Origin: Rubripirellula obstinata | Lineage (GTDB): Bacteria; Planctomycetota; Planctomycetia; Pirellulales; Pirellulaceae | Reading direction: 5' to 3' | Assembly: GCF_001642955.1 (NCBI RefSeq) | Contig: NZ_LWSK01000002.1 | Span: 124,001 to 188,000 of the forward strand | DNA: 64,000 bases | Notes under the pieces: generated by a model | The model's database searches: none | Told to the model about the DNA's origin: nothing | The model's input: only the letters and a program-made list of their open reading frames with translations | Position numbers and translations under genes: made by a program | Shown here: positions 1 through 9,464 of the stretch, in pieces | Layout: each line of letters starts with the position of its first letter | Numbering within the stretch: the first letter of the stretch is position 1

Positions 1-620
1 ACTCAATCCGTAAGCCAATTGTTTGATCGCGCCAAGCTTACTTTTTTTCAGCCGTGCATCGAACGCGTTGTCCATCGACTTCAACCGCTGCATCGTCCGG
101 GCTAGTTGCTGAAGCGGATCCGCAGATGTCGTGGATTGATCAGCGGAGACGATTCCGTTGGTGGGCGCTGTGACCGTCGGCCATTGCTGTTGCCAGGCAG
201 CGGAGACTTTTGGCCCGAAAGCTTCCAACCAAAGAACCGCATCGTCCATCCAACGGGAAATCGGTAACGTCAGATAGTGTTCGTTTAGCTTTTGGATTTT
301 TTGATCATGTTCATTGATCGATTTTGGCGAACCCATCATCGCATCGCCGCTGGAAAAACGCTGGACCGCCTTCGCGATTAACCAATCTGCTAGATCAGCA
401 ACAGTAAACGATGACTGACTACTGGTTTCATCGGAGCAACAGAGCGCGCAGTACAAAAGCAAAGCCGGATCGGACTCCAATGCAGTGATGACCGGTTGCC
501 GTAACCGATCAACATCACTGCCTTGACCCAACATGATTGCTGCAATCACATCGGTCGCGATGGCCGAACGTGGTAACCACCAACGATCCGACCCGCGTCT
601 GATACAAGGAAGCCACCTCA
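1..620 (-). CDS. Partial protein of unknown function downstream of a response regulator
   Basis: The reverse strand stays open from the window edge to about position 765, and the first ATG in this frame is at 620. The visible part, about 206 residues, begins MRWLPCIRRGSDRWWLPRSA and contains Trp- and Arg-rich stretches and predicted helices. No catalytic motif is visible because the C-terminal part lies outside the window. The reading frame stays open and plausibly coding upstream of the ATG, so a TTG start near 641 is possible. The gene follows the HTH-response regulator on the same strand within about 115 bp, so a partner role in signalling, perhaps as a sensor protein, is a reasonable guess. 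I do not recognise the family. Confidence 0.55.
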
Positions 621-733
621 TCGATTCCGTCCTCGGGACCGGCAAATTGCAAATGACGACCGAACTGCCAACGTCACAAGACTGAACAAGATCGCACTGA
701 ACAAGATCGAACTTAACAAGGTCGATCGGGCCC

Positions 734-1321
734 TTAATTGACGACCCCGCGTTCCATCTCTAGCAGGTCATAAGCTCGCAGAACCAAGTCGTCGATTGCA
801 AAAGGTTTTTGCATAAAGTCATTGGCACCGGCGGCTTTCAATGCGTCCACCTTGTTGTGTTCGACCATCCCGGAAATGCACAGAATTTTCACTGTATCCA
901 TCGTGGGATCGTTGCGAACGCGTTGGCAGACTTCTTTGCCGTTGATATCGGGAAGCATGACATCGAGCACGACCAGGTCAGGCCGAAACTCTTTGACGCC
1001 CATTCCGGCATCGAATCCGTTGTTGGCGGTGCGAATATCAAATCGCCCGTCACGCTGGAAACCGTCTTGGATCAGATCGACCAAATCTTGGTCGTCATCG
1101 ACAATTAGAAGCTTCTTCTTGCCGCTTTCCAGAGCGTCGGTCGGAATTCCATTGTCTTTCATGAACATGTAAAGCTGCTCACGCGGAATTCGACGGAACT
1201 TGCTGCCGGGGACGCGAAATCCTTTCAGCGATCCGTTGTCGAAACAACGAATGATTGTTTGTTGGCTGACCTTGCAAATCTTGGCCGCTTCGCCTGTCGT
1301 AAAGACCGTTTTCGTGGTCAT
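734..1321 (-). CDS. Response regulator with N-terminal excisionase/MerR-type HTH
   Basis: This 195-aa protein has two parts. Residues about 8-52 form a helix-turn-helix of the excisionase type (TTGEAAKICKVSQQTIIRCF, then SLKGFRVPGSKFRRIPREQL). Residues about 70-190 form a receiver domain with the acidic pocket IVDDDQD, phospho-acceptor Asp120 in LVVLDVMLP, and the conserved Lys in QKPF. Having the DNA-binding part before the receiver is opposite to most response regulators, but I know this arrangement from planctomycetes and related bacteria. A good Shine-Dalgarno (AGGGAGGAT) precedes the ATG. The role is inferred to be phosphorylation-controlled DNA binding. The target and cognate kinase are not visible. 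Confidence 0.85.
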   Translation of the reverse strand: MTTKTVFTTGEAAKICKVSQQTIIRCFDNGSLKGFRVPGSKFRRIPREQLYMFMKDNGIPTDALESGKKKLLIVDDDQDLVDLIQDGFQRDGRFDIRTANNGFDAGMGVKEFRPDLVVLDVMLPDINGKEVCQRVRNDPTMDTVKILCISGMVEHNKVDALKAAGANDFMQKPFAIDDLVLRAYDLLEMERGVVN

Positions 1322-1913
1322 GTCAGAACCATCCTCCCTGCTTGTCGGGACGTCGCTAAGTACACGACGGGGACGTCACGATGTGAACCGATGCCTTGGC
1401 CCCAAATCTAGAAACGGAGGGATACCGTCTAGCTAGGGGACGATTCCAACCGATGGAATCCATCCAAAGCGGACACTTGGTAATTCACCAATGGCCCTCC
1501 ATTAACAAACTTGCCGTCCCAACGCACTAGCACTTCGTCGTGCCAAACTGCGTTAAGGCCGCAGGCGACAAGAAGCTCCAAGCCTCTCTGCCTTTCCAAG
1601 CTTGCCTGTTCGCCGGATTCTATCGTTTTCCCCCATTCGGTCAAGATCGATTCGTTTGACGTAAGTCCAAGTGAATCATTGATTTAAGCGACTGATGGCC
1701 AGAAGCTGAGAATTAATTCCAACCAAAGCGATCAGTTTGCGACCTAACGGCTTCCGACCAGTATGCCTAAATCCAAGTCAAACTTCGGCACTATCAATCT
1801 CTAAGCAAAGATCCAGTTTCAATGAAAAAAGTTTCGAGGTCATGTGTGAATCTTCCTAGGAGTAATCAGATCCAAGCAACGTTTTTTAACCGACTGTATT
1901 AGCGGGATTTCGC
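1322..1913. other. Intergenic region, about 590 bp, no convincing gene
   Basis: This region separates the minus-strand regulator from the plus-strand surface protein and should hold both promoters. A 71-codon frame on the minus strand (1429-1644) opens with TTG and has no clear Shine-Dalgarno, and I recognise no motif in it, so I do not call it a gene. The last 100 bp before 1914 are AT-richer, with a run of T at about 1881-1886. No strong hairpin was seen. Confidence 0.4.
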
Positions 1914-3860
1914 GTGAATTTAAGAACAGGTTTATTGACTTCCAATTCAAGCGTTTCCAATCGCCGCCGGGTGAGGTTCGAGACCCTCGAAGGGAGACGT
2001 TTGCTGCACGGTAGCTCCGCCGCTCACACCGACGATTTTGGCCTCATCGGCTCGGTCGGCAATGACGCCAGCGATCACACTGCTGGCCAAGTTCAGTTTA
2101 CGCAAGCCTCCAGCGGAACTCCGGCTCGACCTCTGTTCCGAAACTCGATCGTTTCGACCAACCTGGACTTCATCACCGCCGACGATCCAAGCACGTTCGA
2201 GTCGATGGCTTACCTTGGGCGAGCCCGGCGTGAAATGCCAGACAGACGACCGGGTACTGGTTTGTTTGCCAACAACACCTTCATCTTCGAAGCGACGTTC
2301 AGCGACGGCAACCAAGTGCAAATCTGGTTACATCCTAATTTCGGCAGCCAACAAAACGCGGCGACCTACGCAAACTTGCTTCGCGGCCCGCTTGGCAAGT
2401 TGCCCGAATCGATGCGCGAGAATCTTAACCATGTTGTTGTTCACGTCGGTAACGAAACCGCGTTCGCGGAAAGCCAAGCAAATTTCTTCGTGCTGTATTC
2501 GCAAAACATGCTCACTCGCATCAGCAACAATGACTTAGAGGAAACGGTGTTCCACGAATCAGTCCACGCGGCGTTGGATGCAAACAATCTAAACACGTCG
2601 GCATGGTTGTCGGCCCAGCAAGGCGACAATGCCTTCATCACCGAATACGCGAGAGAGATTCCGGGCAAAGAAGACATGGCTGAAACCGCCATCTTCGCCT
2701 ACACGATGCTACAGCACCCCGGTCGGTTGCCCGCCTACGTCGAACAGTGGATGGAACAGAACAATCCAAACAAGCTGGCTTTCTTTGCCGATCTATACGC
2801 CGACGACCTGACCACGGTCGCTGAACCGCCATCCGATTTCGGTGACGCCCCCGATTCCTACGACACGACACTGGCATCCGATGGTGCTCGGCACGCTGCC
2901 GTTGGACCGATCCTTGGCACGTTGCGAGACGTTGATGAGGATGCCAGGGCACCGCTAAACGGAACCAGCGACAACGACGACGGTGTCATGTTTGGTGCGA
3001 TCGGAGTCAACGCATCGATGGCGGCTGTCAACATCGATGTGTCTAACGCGATTGACGAAGAGGCAAAAGTAGACGCCTGGATTGACTTCAACCGAGATGG
3101 AGATTTCGAAGATCCGGGTGAGAATGTCTTGCAGAACGTCACCGTCAACAACGGCATGCAAACTTTAAACTTCTTCTTGCCCAACTCGCTAACCGTTGGC
3201 GAAAACTATGCTCGCGTTCGGCTTAGCAGCGAGGGTGGACTCGGCCCAAACGGATTGGCAGCCGATGGCGAAGTGGAGGATTACGTGATCCAAATCCTCG
3301 CGCCACCTGTGGTTGAAAGCGTCGTTATTAATGACGGCGATAATCGACGTTCAGTGATCAACGAAGTTCGAATCACGTTTGATCAAGTCGTTGATATCGA
3401 CCTAACCACCGGCGACGCATTTGAATTCTTCAATCAAACCAGTGGCCAAATCGTTCAAGACATACCGGTGATCGACAACACCAGCGGCAAGACCGTCGTC
3501 GAAGTCACCTTCGCCCCCGGACCCAGCGTCAATCAGGGCGGCGGATTGCTGGACGGAGATTACCGGCTAACGATTGATCCCGAGCTGATAAAATTGTCAT
3601 CGCTTGACATGGACGGAGACACCGATGGGCAAGAAGGCGGTGTTTTTGTCTTTGGGGCAGGTCAAGTGGACAATTTCTATCGGGCTTACGGTGACTTCGA
3701 TCTAAGCGGCAGTGTGAACTTGGCCGACTTCGCAGCCTTTCGACAAGCGTTCGGAAACTCATTGGGTGACGCAAACTATCTCGATCAAATCGATGCCGAC
3801 TCCGATGGAATGATTGGTCTTACCGACTTTGCCAACTTCCGCGAAAACTTCGGCAACTAG
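1914..3860 (+). CDS. Secreted metallopeptidase-like protein with GEVED and dockerin domains
   Basis: This is a 648-aa protein with a GTG start. Residues about 18-32 (RRVRFETLEGRRLLHG) are the Arg-rich LE-x-R-x-LL motif that marks planctomycete exported surface proteins. At about residue 213, ETVFHESVHAALD contains an HExxH zinc motif. A downstream EDMAETA could supply a third, glutamate ligand, as in gluzincins. Residues about 309-461 form a GEVED domain (starting DFGDAPDSYDT, ending GEVEDYVIQI). A bacterial Ig-like stretch follows, and residues about 592-648 form a dockerin-like pair of calcium loops (DFDLSGSVNLADF, DADSDGMIGLTDF). The protein is probably extracellular and may be a protease, but neither activity nor substrate can be read from the sequence. 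Its stop lies 8 bp from the convergent mnmG stop. Confidence 0.85.
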   Translation: MNLRTGLLTSNSSVSNRRRVRFETLEGRRLLHGSSAAHTDDFGLIGSVGNDASDHTAGQVQFTQASSGTPARPLFRNSIVSTNLDFITADDPSTFESMAYLGRARREMPDRRPGTGLFANNTFIFEATFSDGNQVQIWLHPNFGSQQNAATYANLLRGPLGKLPESMRENLNHVVVHVGNETAFAESQANFFVLYSQNMLTRISNNDLEETVFHESVHAALDANNLNTSAWLSAQQGDNAFITEYAREIPGKEDMAETAIFAYTMLQHPGRLPAYVEQWMEQNNPNKLAFFADLYADDLTTVAEPPSDFGDAPDSYDTTLASDGARHAAVGPILGTLRDVDEDARAPLNGTSDNDDGVMFGAIGVNASMAAVNIDVSNAIDEEAKVDAWIDFNRDGDFEDPGENVLQNVTVNNGMQTLNFFLPNSLTVGENYARVRLSSEGGLGPNGLAADGEVEDYVIQILAPPVVESVVINDGDNRRSVINEVRITFDQVVDIDLTTGDAFEFFNQTSGQIVQDIPVIDNTSGKTVVEVTFAPGPSVNQGGGLLDGDYRLTIDPELIKLSSLDMDGDTDGQEGGVFVFGAGQVDNFYRAYGDFDLSGSVNLADFAAFRQAFGNSLGDANYLDQIDADSDGMIGLTDFANFRENFGN

Positions 3861-3868
3861 CACGGCGC

Positions 3869-5689
3869 CTACTTGGCTTCCAAGTGCGCCAGCACCAACG
3901 CCAAGTCAGCCGGTGTGATGCCGCTGATTCGTTTGGCTTGGTCCAGGCTTAGCGGTCGGACTTTGCAGAGTTTTTCGCGAGCCTCGGTTCGCAGCGAGCT
4001 TATTTTCTCGTAGTTGAAGGTCGGCGGAATTCGCTTTCCCGCCAAGCGATGTTGCTTTTCGACTTCCGCTTTTTGACGATCGACGTAACCCTGGTACTTC
4101 AAGTCATACAAACACTGCTGAGCCGCCGATGCTTCGATCTGATCCAGTCCCGGCGTGTGTCCGCACATGGTTTGCCAATCGACTTCGGGGCGGCGCATGT
4201 AAACGTCGCCGGGCGTGTTGTTAATGCGAACCGATTTTAACAATTCGATTCCTCGATCGACTTGCCGCATCTTTTCGGCGAACCGATCCCGACGATCCGC
4301 ACCGATCAAACCCAACCTGTCGGCGTCCGCGGTCAAACGACGGTCCGCATTGTCTTGACGCAGCAGCAAACGATATTCGGCGCGGCTGGTAAACATGCGA
4401 TAAGGTTCGTCCGTTCCGGCGGTCACCAAGTCATCGACCAGCACGCCGATGTAGGCTTGATCGCGAGTGGGCACCCAGGTCGATTGGCCGGCAACGGTGC
4501 GAGCCGCGTTTAGCCCCGCGATCAATCCTTGTCCGGCGGCCTCTTCGTAACCCGTTGTGCCATTGATCTGACCGGCGAAAAAGAGTCCTGACACCTTTTT
4601 TGATTCCAGGTGCGGCCACAATTGTGTCGGCGGACAGAAATCGTATTCGACGGCGTACCCGTAACGCATGATCGACGCGTTTTCCAAACCAGCAATCTGT
4701 TTGAACATTTGGTCCTGAACGTCACGCGGCAAACTGGTGGAGATTCCGTTGACGTAGACCTCTTGCGTTTCGTGCCCTTCGGGTTCCAAGAACAGTTGAT
4801 GTTTTGTCTTGTCGGCAAAGCGAACCACTTTGTCTTCGATCGAAGGACAATAACGCGGCCCCGTCGAATTGATCTGACCGGAATACATGGGTGCGCGATC
4901 CAAGTTCGCACGAATCAGATCGTGGACCGCTTCGTTGGTGTAGGTGATGTGACAGGGAATCTGTTCTTGCATCACTTTGTCGGTCAGGTACGAGAAACCC
5001 TGCGGATCGTCGTCACCGGGTTGCTCTTCCAGTTGGCTGTAGTCGATCGTTCGCGCGTTCAAACGTGGCGGCGTTCCCGTTTTGAAACGCTCGACTTCAA
5101 AACCAAACCGAGCCAACGCTCCGCTGATTCCCGACGTGGTTCCTTCACCGCCGCGACCGCCAGCGGTTTGTGCTTCGCCGGTGTGCATGATCGCTTTTAA
5201 GAACGTGCCGGTCGTCAACACGATCGTCGGTGCGAGATACTCGGCGTCACCACGAACTCGCACGCCGGTGACCTGGGGTGTCTCGCCTGATTCATCTATC
5301 AGTAAGTCTTCGACCGTTTCCTGACGTAGGTCCAAGTTCGGCTGCAGTTCGATTCGATGCTTGATGAATTGTTGATAGGCCTTTTTGTCGGCCTGCGCCC
5401 GAGGGCTGTGCATCGCTGGTCCCTTGCGACGATTGAGCATTCGGAATTGAATCGCGGTGGCATCGATAGCCTCGCCCATCAACCCGCCCAGTGCGTCGAC
5501 TTCGCGAACAATTTGCCCCTTCGCGACGCCACCGATGGCCGGATTGCATGACATCTGGCCGACCGTATCCAGATTGGTCGTCAGCAGCACGGTTTTGGCA
5601 CCGACGCGAGCCGCCGCAGCAGCGGCTTCGGTACCGGCATGACCGGCCCCGATCACGATCACGTCGTACTGATAAATGCTTGCGTTCAT
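3869..5689 (-). CDS. mnmG: tRNA uridine-5-carboxymethylaminomethyl synthesis enzyme MnmG
   Basis: This 606-aa FAD enzyme works with MnmE to install the cmnm5 group on U34 of several tRNAs in the cytoplasm. The N-terminus has the dinucleotide-binding loop GAGHAG (residues 14-19), followed by the family-specific TVGQMSCNPAIGGVAKGQIV. The stretches TGTFL and GRGGEGTTSGISGAL, the segment GQINGTTGYEEAAGQGLIAG and the C-terminal tRNA-binding region (TSRAEYRLLLRQDNADRRL) are all present. The length is close to the usual 620-630 residues. It is divergent from the gene at 5794 and convergent with the 648-aa surface protein. MnmE is not in the window. Confidence 0.97.
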   Translation of the reverse strand: MNASIYQYDVIVIGAGHAGTEAAAAAARVGAKTVLLTTNLDTVGQMSCNPAIGGVAKGQIVREVDALGGLMGEAIDATAIQFRMLNRRKGPAMHSPRAQADKKAYQQFIKHRIELQPNLDLRQETVEDLLIDESGETPQVTGVRVRGDAEYLAPTIVLTTGTFLKAIMHTGEAQTAGGRGGEGTTSGISGALARFGFEVERFKTGTPPRLNARTIDYSQLEEQPGDDDPQGFSYLTDKVMQEQIPCHITYTNEAVHDLIRANLDRAPMYSGQINSTGPRYCPSIEDKVVRFADKTKHQLFLEPEGHETQEVYVNGISTSLPRDVQDQMFKQIAGLENASIMRYGYAVEYDFCPPTQLWPHLESKKVSGLFFAGQINGTTGYEEAAGQGLIAGLNAARTVAGQSTWVPTRDQAYIGVLVDDLVTAGTDEPYRMFTSRAEYRLLLRQDNADRRLTADADRLGLIGADRRDRFAEKMRQVDRGIELLKSVRINNTPGDVYMRRPEVDWQTMCGHTPGLDQIEASAAQQCLYDLKYQGYVDRQKAEVEKQHRLAGKRIPPTFNYEKISSLRTEAREKLCKVRPLSLDQAKRISGITPADLALVLAHLEAK

Positions 5690-5793
5690 GATTTTGATTT
5701 CATTTTTAGACCCAAAATTGCCGAAGCCGATTGAATAGGTCTGTGTTTGAATAAGTTCTGTTCGTCGCTTTTAAAGTCGGGTTCGCTATCACG

Positions 5794-7806
5794 ATGTTGC
5801 CGACATACAAAACGTTCTTGGTCGTCGTCATCGCCGTCGCGGTGACACTGAATCCTATGCTGATCGACAAAGCGGGTGCTGTCGAGGTGATCGAGCCCGA
5901 CCAAAACGCCGGAAAACGCGTCGTGCAGCCGGGTTTTCAGACAACTGCTCAGGCTTCTGTTCAGCCAACGAGTGAGGATATAGGAATTGTCAGCGCAAGC
6001 GATCGGTTGCCGGCAAACTTCCAATTCCAAACCGCCAGCTCACGAATCACGCCACCCGGTGTGGCGTCGGGGCCCTCGGCTAGAGCGGTCGCGGCGAGGA
6101 TGCCAGCTCGAAAATCCCAGGCTGCTAAGCCTAGCCCTGACAGTTTCATTCTAGGGTCCAGGTCTTTCTCGATCCCGTTCACGATCGATTCCAGTGCTGC
6201 CGGTCCGGTCGAAGTTCATCTTTTCGCGGCACTGGCTGGATCAAAAAGCCAAACTGGATCAGAGACACAATGGAATTGGATCGAAGTAAAACGATCAGGC
6301 AATTCCAGTGCCCAGCAGTTTGAATACACCGCTGATTCGGACGGCGAATTCTGGTTTGCGACCTGGACAACCAACGCGTCTGATCCATCGGCCAGGCAAA
6401 GACCGGCGACCGATGAGATTCAACCGCAACGGAAAATCTTCGTCGATACGACTGTGCCCACGATTCAGCTTTCCGCCGAAAGCGACGGCGACGGCAGAGT
6501 CCAGGTGTTGGCCGACATCGACGACGCCACACCGATCGACGACATCGTGCTGCAATACGTCACCGACCAAATGAAAGATTGGAAGACGCTGGACGCTAGC
6601 CGAATCGCCAGCGGAAATCGAATTCAATTCCAACCGCTCGGCGATTGGGATCAGTTGTCAGTTCAATTGGTGGCAACCGACAAGGCGGGCAACCGTGGTG
6701 TGGCGAACCAATTGGTCCGCCGACCTCGGATCGCAACGGCACAGCCCGGGCCTCGCTACGCCGATTCGACGCTTGCCCCGTGGTCGCGTCCCTCGCCGAC
6801 GTACCGACGTCAATTTGCAACATCGGGTGAACAAGTTGCAACATCACGCCCGCCGGAAAACATCCTGCCACCGCCCGCGACGCCGGACCAGATCAGTAAC
6901 TTCGGACTAAACGGCCCAGAGAAACCTGCACCGAAAACCAAACCCAGCGCTGGCAACACTACTCCGGAAACCCTGCCAGCACCGACGCCATCGATCGACC
7001 CGACAGCGGACCTGGACAAGTATCGTCCGCGAACATTGAAGGATGCCTTTCGGCCTTTGTCTAAAAAAAGCCAGGCCCCCGAAAAAGAATCAGGCCTCAA
7101 AAAAGAAATAGTCTCTGGGTCCCAGCCCAAACGCACCATCGTCCGTCGGCCAAGTACGCCAGCGATTTCGCGTGTACCGGTTCGCTACAGCGACAGCGAA
7201 CGATTCAGCTTGGACTACGTGCTCGAAGCCGTTGACGCACGCGGTGTCGAAGCGATCGAACTGTACGGCAGCGTCGATGAAGGCGCGACCTGGAAGCTGT
7301 GGGGACGTGACCCTGATCGTCAAAGTCCCTTCGACATTGAAACTCGCGAAGAAGGCGTGTTCAGCTACCGCATCGTCGTCGTCGGCCGCAGCGGTCTGGC
7401 CAGCGCACGTCCGCTCGCCGGCGACCTGCCCGACATGGTGGTCGTCGTCGATAAACAGGCACCGGAAGTTCGCATCAGCGGAGCCCGTTACGGCGAGGGC
7501 GACCGCATCGGTGCGTTGGTCATTCGATATGACTGCATCGATGCCAACTTGAAAGAGCGTCCCATCACGTTGGCGTTCAGCGAAAATGCGGACGGACCGT
7601 GGACCACGATCGCAGGCGGACTCCGCAACGACGGCGACTACGTTTGGCCCGCCGATCCCGGTCTGCCTCGTGCGTTCTACTTGCGACTCGACGCGATGGA
7701 CAAAGCCGGCAACATCGGCACCTACACGCTGGACAAACCCATCGACGCCCAGGGCTTGGCTCCGCGAGCAAGAATCCGAGGGTTCCAGACACTGTCGGGT
7801 AATTGA
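5794..7806 (+). CDS. Secreted protein with Ig-like domains, function unknown
   Basis: This 670-aa protein has an N-terminal hydrophobic signal (FLVVVIAVAVTLNPMLI). Two beta-rich regions, at about residues 115-320 and 465-660, each end in the DKAGN signature typical of Ig-like or fibronectin-like extracellular modules. They are joined by a Pro/Lys-rich linker with several EKPAPKTKPS-type stretches. No catalytic motif is visible. It is divergent from mnmG, and the two share a 104-bp promoter region. It is probably a periplasmic or cell-surface structural or binding protein. I do not recognise a specific family. Confidence 0.75.
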   Translation: MLPTYKTFLVVVIAVAVTLNPMLIDKAGAVEVIEPDQNAGKRVVQPGFQTTAQASVQPTSEDIGIVSASDRLPANFQFQTASSRITPPGVASGPSARAVAARMPARKSQAAKPSPDSFILGSRSFSIPFTIDSSAAGPVEVHLFAALAGSKSQTGSETQWNWIEVKRSGNSSAQQFEYTADSDGEFWFATWTTNASDPSARQRPATDEIQPQRKIFVDTTVPTIQLSAESDGDGRVQVLADIDDATPIDDIVLQYVTDQMKDWKTLDASRIASGNRIQFQPLGDWDQLSVQLVATDKAGNRGVANQLVRRPRIATAQPGPRYADSTLAPWSRPSPTYRRQFATSGEQVATSRPPENILPPPATPDQISNFGLNGPEKPAPKTKPSAGNTTPETLPAPTPSIDPTADLDKYRPRTLKDAFRPLSKKSQAPEKESGLKKEIVSGSQPKRTIVRRPSTPAISRVPVRYSDSERFSLDYVLEAVDARGVEAIELYGSVDEGATWKLWGRDPDRQSPFDIETREEGVFSYRIVVVGRSGLASARPLAGDLPDMVVVVDKQAPEVRISGARYGEGDRIGALVIRYDCIDANLKERPITLAFSENADGPWTTIAGGLRNDGDYVWPADPGLPRAFYLRLDAMDKAGNIGTYTLDKPIDAQGLAPRARIRGFQTLSGN

Positions 7807-7811
7807 AGTAG

Positions 7812-7838
7812 GCCGTATTGAGTGGAGCGAAATACGGC
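7812..7838. terminator. Stem-loop between convergent genes
   Basis: GCCGTATT (7812-7819) pairs perfectly with AATACGGC (7831-7838) around an 11-nt loop, just after the stop at 7806 and before the convergent gene ending at 7855. There is no T-tract. It could stop transcription from either side. Its start (GTAGGCCGTA) resembles the longer palindrome at 44044. Confidence 0.5.
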
Positions 7839-7854
7839 ACGCGAACAAAACGGT

Positions 7855-8658
7855 CTAAGCCAACAGCTCAAGCACCTGATCGTGCAGCACTCCGTTGGTG
7901 CCGACGCCATCACCGCCTCGCGTCGTTTCGACGCCTTTCCAATCGGTGAACTTCCCGCCAGCTTCGGTAACGATCGGAGCGATCGCGGCAACGTCCCAGG
8001 CATTGCAAATCGGGTCAATCATCATTTCAGCGCGTCCGGTGGCGACTAACAAGTAACCGTAACCGTCGCCCCACGACCTTGTGATCCGAACCGATTTTTC
8101 TAAACGCTTGTATGCTTCGGCAGCATCGCGGTCGTCGAACGAATCGACTTCGCTGGTGACAAAAACCGCCTCGCTGATGTCGGACCTTGATGAGACGCTG
8201 GCGGGCTGCCAAGCCGTTCCTGTCGTTTTCGTCCAACTTCCTTGACCGACAACGGCGACAATGATTTCATCGAGCGCTGGAATAAAGATCACTCCACCCA
8301 GTGGTTCGCCTTGGTATTCGACCGCCAGCAAGGTTGAGTACAACGGAACGCCGCAAATGAACGACTTGGTTCCGTCGATCGGATCAACGATCCAGCGGTA
8401 GTCACTGGTACCTTTCGCTTCAGCAAACTCTTCGCCTTGCACGGTGTCGTTTGGAAACTGTTTTGCAATCAGGTCGCGGACCAATTGTTCGGCTTCGCGG
8501 TCAGCGATCGTGACGGGCGAGTCGTCTTTCTTGGCGTCATACTCTAGGTCGGGATGCCGGTAGTACTTCAGCGTATGTTTGCCAGCCGCCATCGCGATGT
8601 CGATCATCGCTGCACATCGCTGGTCGTGCATCGTGTTCCAAGTCGTTGGATCAGCCAT
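7855..8658 (-). CDS. hisN: Inositol-monophosphatase-family phosphatase, probably histidinol-phosphatase
   Basis: This 267-aa Mg-dependent phosphatase of the IMPase fold has GEEF (residues 75-78) and DPIDGTKSF (92-100), which provide the metal ligands. NAWDVAAIAPIVTEAGG near residue 220 is the C-terminal metal/substrate motif. The details (VDPIDGTKSFICGVPLYSTLLA) resemble HisN-type histidinol phosphatases more than SuhB or CysQ, but the substrate is inferred. It overlaps lspA by 8 bp on the same strand, which implies co-transcription and translational coupling. The downstream side ends at a hairpin shared with the convergent gene. Confidence 0.85.
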   Translation of the reverse strand: MADPTTWNTMHDQRCAAMIDIAMAAGKHTLKYYRHPDLEYDAKKDDSPVTIADREAEQLVRDLIAKQFPNDTVQGEEFAEAKGTSDYRWIVDPIDGTKSFICGVPLYSTLLAVEYQGEPLGGVIFIPALDEIIVAVVGQGSWTKTTGTAWQPASVSSRSDISEAVFVTSEVDSFDDRDAAEAYKRLEKSVRITRSWGDGYGYLLVATGRAEMMIDPICNAWDVAAIAPIVTEAGGKFTDWKGVETTRGGDGVGTNGVLHDQVLELLA

Positions 8659-9247
8659 CGTTGTCTTTGTTGTTATTCGAGTAGGAATCGGTCGCCGGTT
8701 CAGGTTCCTTGGCGAGCCAAAACGATTGGATCATCAGCATGCCTGCGCCGACGACTAATAATGAATCGGCAATGTTGAAGTTAGGCCAGGGGTCCAACAT
8801 CGGGAACCCTTCGATGCGAAACAAGATCCAGTCACGGACGCCACTTTTCCACTCAACCGGATACCCGGCTTGCCACCACATTCCAAGGCGATCGTACAGG
8901 TTGCCCAGAATTCCGCCCGAAATCATTCCCAGTGCCCACGTCAACCAAAGCGACGCCGCGGCACCAAACTTGAACAACCAAACGACGATTCCAATCCCGG
9001 CAACGATTGAAAAGATCGCAAAAAAAGTCCCCTTCCCTGCCCCCAATCCAAAGACCGCACCAATGTTGACCGCCGTTTGGATCCCAAAGATCTCGTCGAT
9101 CAACCAATAAGGCGGACTCATTCCCGGCAAACCTCGCTCGGAAAAGATAACAGCCTTGGTCCACAAATCAGCCGCCGCGCCCAGAATAGCCAGCACCAAA
9201 AACAGAACGATTCGCGAGCGTGGGTAGGAAGTCAACTGATTGTCCAT
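8651..9247 (-). CDS. lspA: Lipoprotein signal peptidase (signal peptidase II)
   Basis: This 198-aa inner-membrane aspartyl protease cleaves signal peptides from diacylglyceryl-modified prolipoproteins. Four hydrophobic segments are visible (residues about 13-35, 72-92, 95-115 and 160-180). The family motifs are NIGAVFGLG, GGILGNLYDRL with catalytic Asp119, and FNIADSLLVVG with catalytic Asp161. The segment around residues 125-145 is slightly longer than in E. coli LspA. It lies upstream of and overlaps the phosphatase gene. The window also encodes a likely substrate, the TPR lipoprotein at 17626. Confidence 0.95.
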   Translation of the reverse strand: MDNQLTSYPRSRIVLFLVLAILGAAADLWTKAVIFSERGLPGMSPPYWLIDEIFGIQTAVNIGAVFGLGAGKGTFFAIFSIVAGIGIVVWLFKFGAAASLWLTWALGMISGGILGNLYDRLGMWWQAGYPVEWKSGVRDWILFRIEGFPMLDPWPNFNIADSLLVVGAGMLMIQSFWLAKEPEPATDSYSNNNKDNDG

Positions 9248-9326
9248 TTTATGAAGTACGAGCTTTCAGCGGTAATCTAACCGGTGCAGTCCGTTGGCTG
9301 GAAGATCGACTGCTGGGAAATGAGTT

Positions 9327-9414
9327 GGCCCACGGATGGCTTTCGCAGCCCCACGGATATTGTGGGTAGTTCAGGGCGCAATATCCGTGGGTCTGCGAAA
9401 GCCATCCGTGGGCC
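9327..9414. repeat. Long inverted repeat between lspA and mutM
   Basis: Two arms of about 36 bp, 9327-9362 (starting GGCCCACGGATGGC) and 9379-9414 (ending GCCATCCGTGGGCC), are almost perfectly complementary around a 16-bp loop. The element sits in the divergent promoter region of lspA and mutM. If transcribed it would form a very stable hairpin. I see no ORF or target-site duplication. It belongs to the set of intergenic palindromes in this window but shares no sequence with the others. Confidence 0.85.
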
Positions 9415-9464
9415 ATTTCTTTCGCGACCTTGCCCGAAACCCAAATCGTTCCAACAATCACCTA

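Noticed and set aside
1429-1644. 71-codon frame on the minus strand
   Set aside because: TTG start, no Shine-Dalgarno, no recognised motif; not better than chance.
9336-9464. 43-codon extension of MutM
   Set aside because: MutM needs Pro2 as its catalytic N-terminus, which requires the start at 9465; the extension is inverted-repeat DNA.
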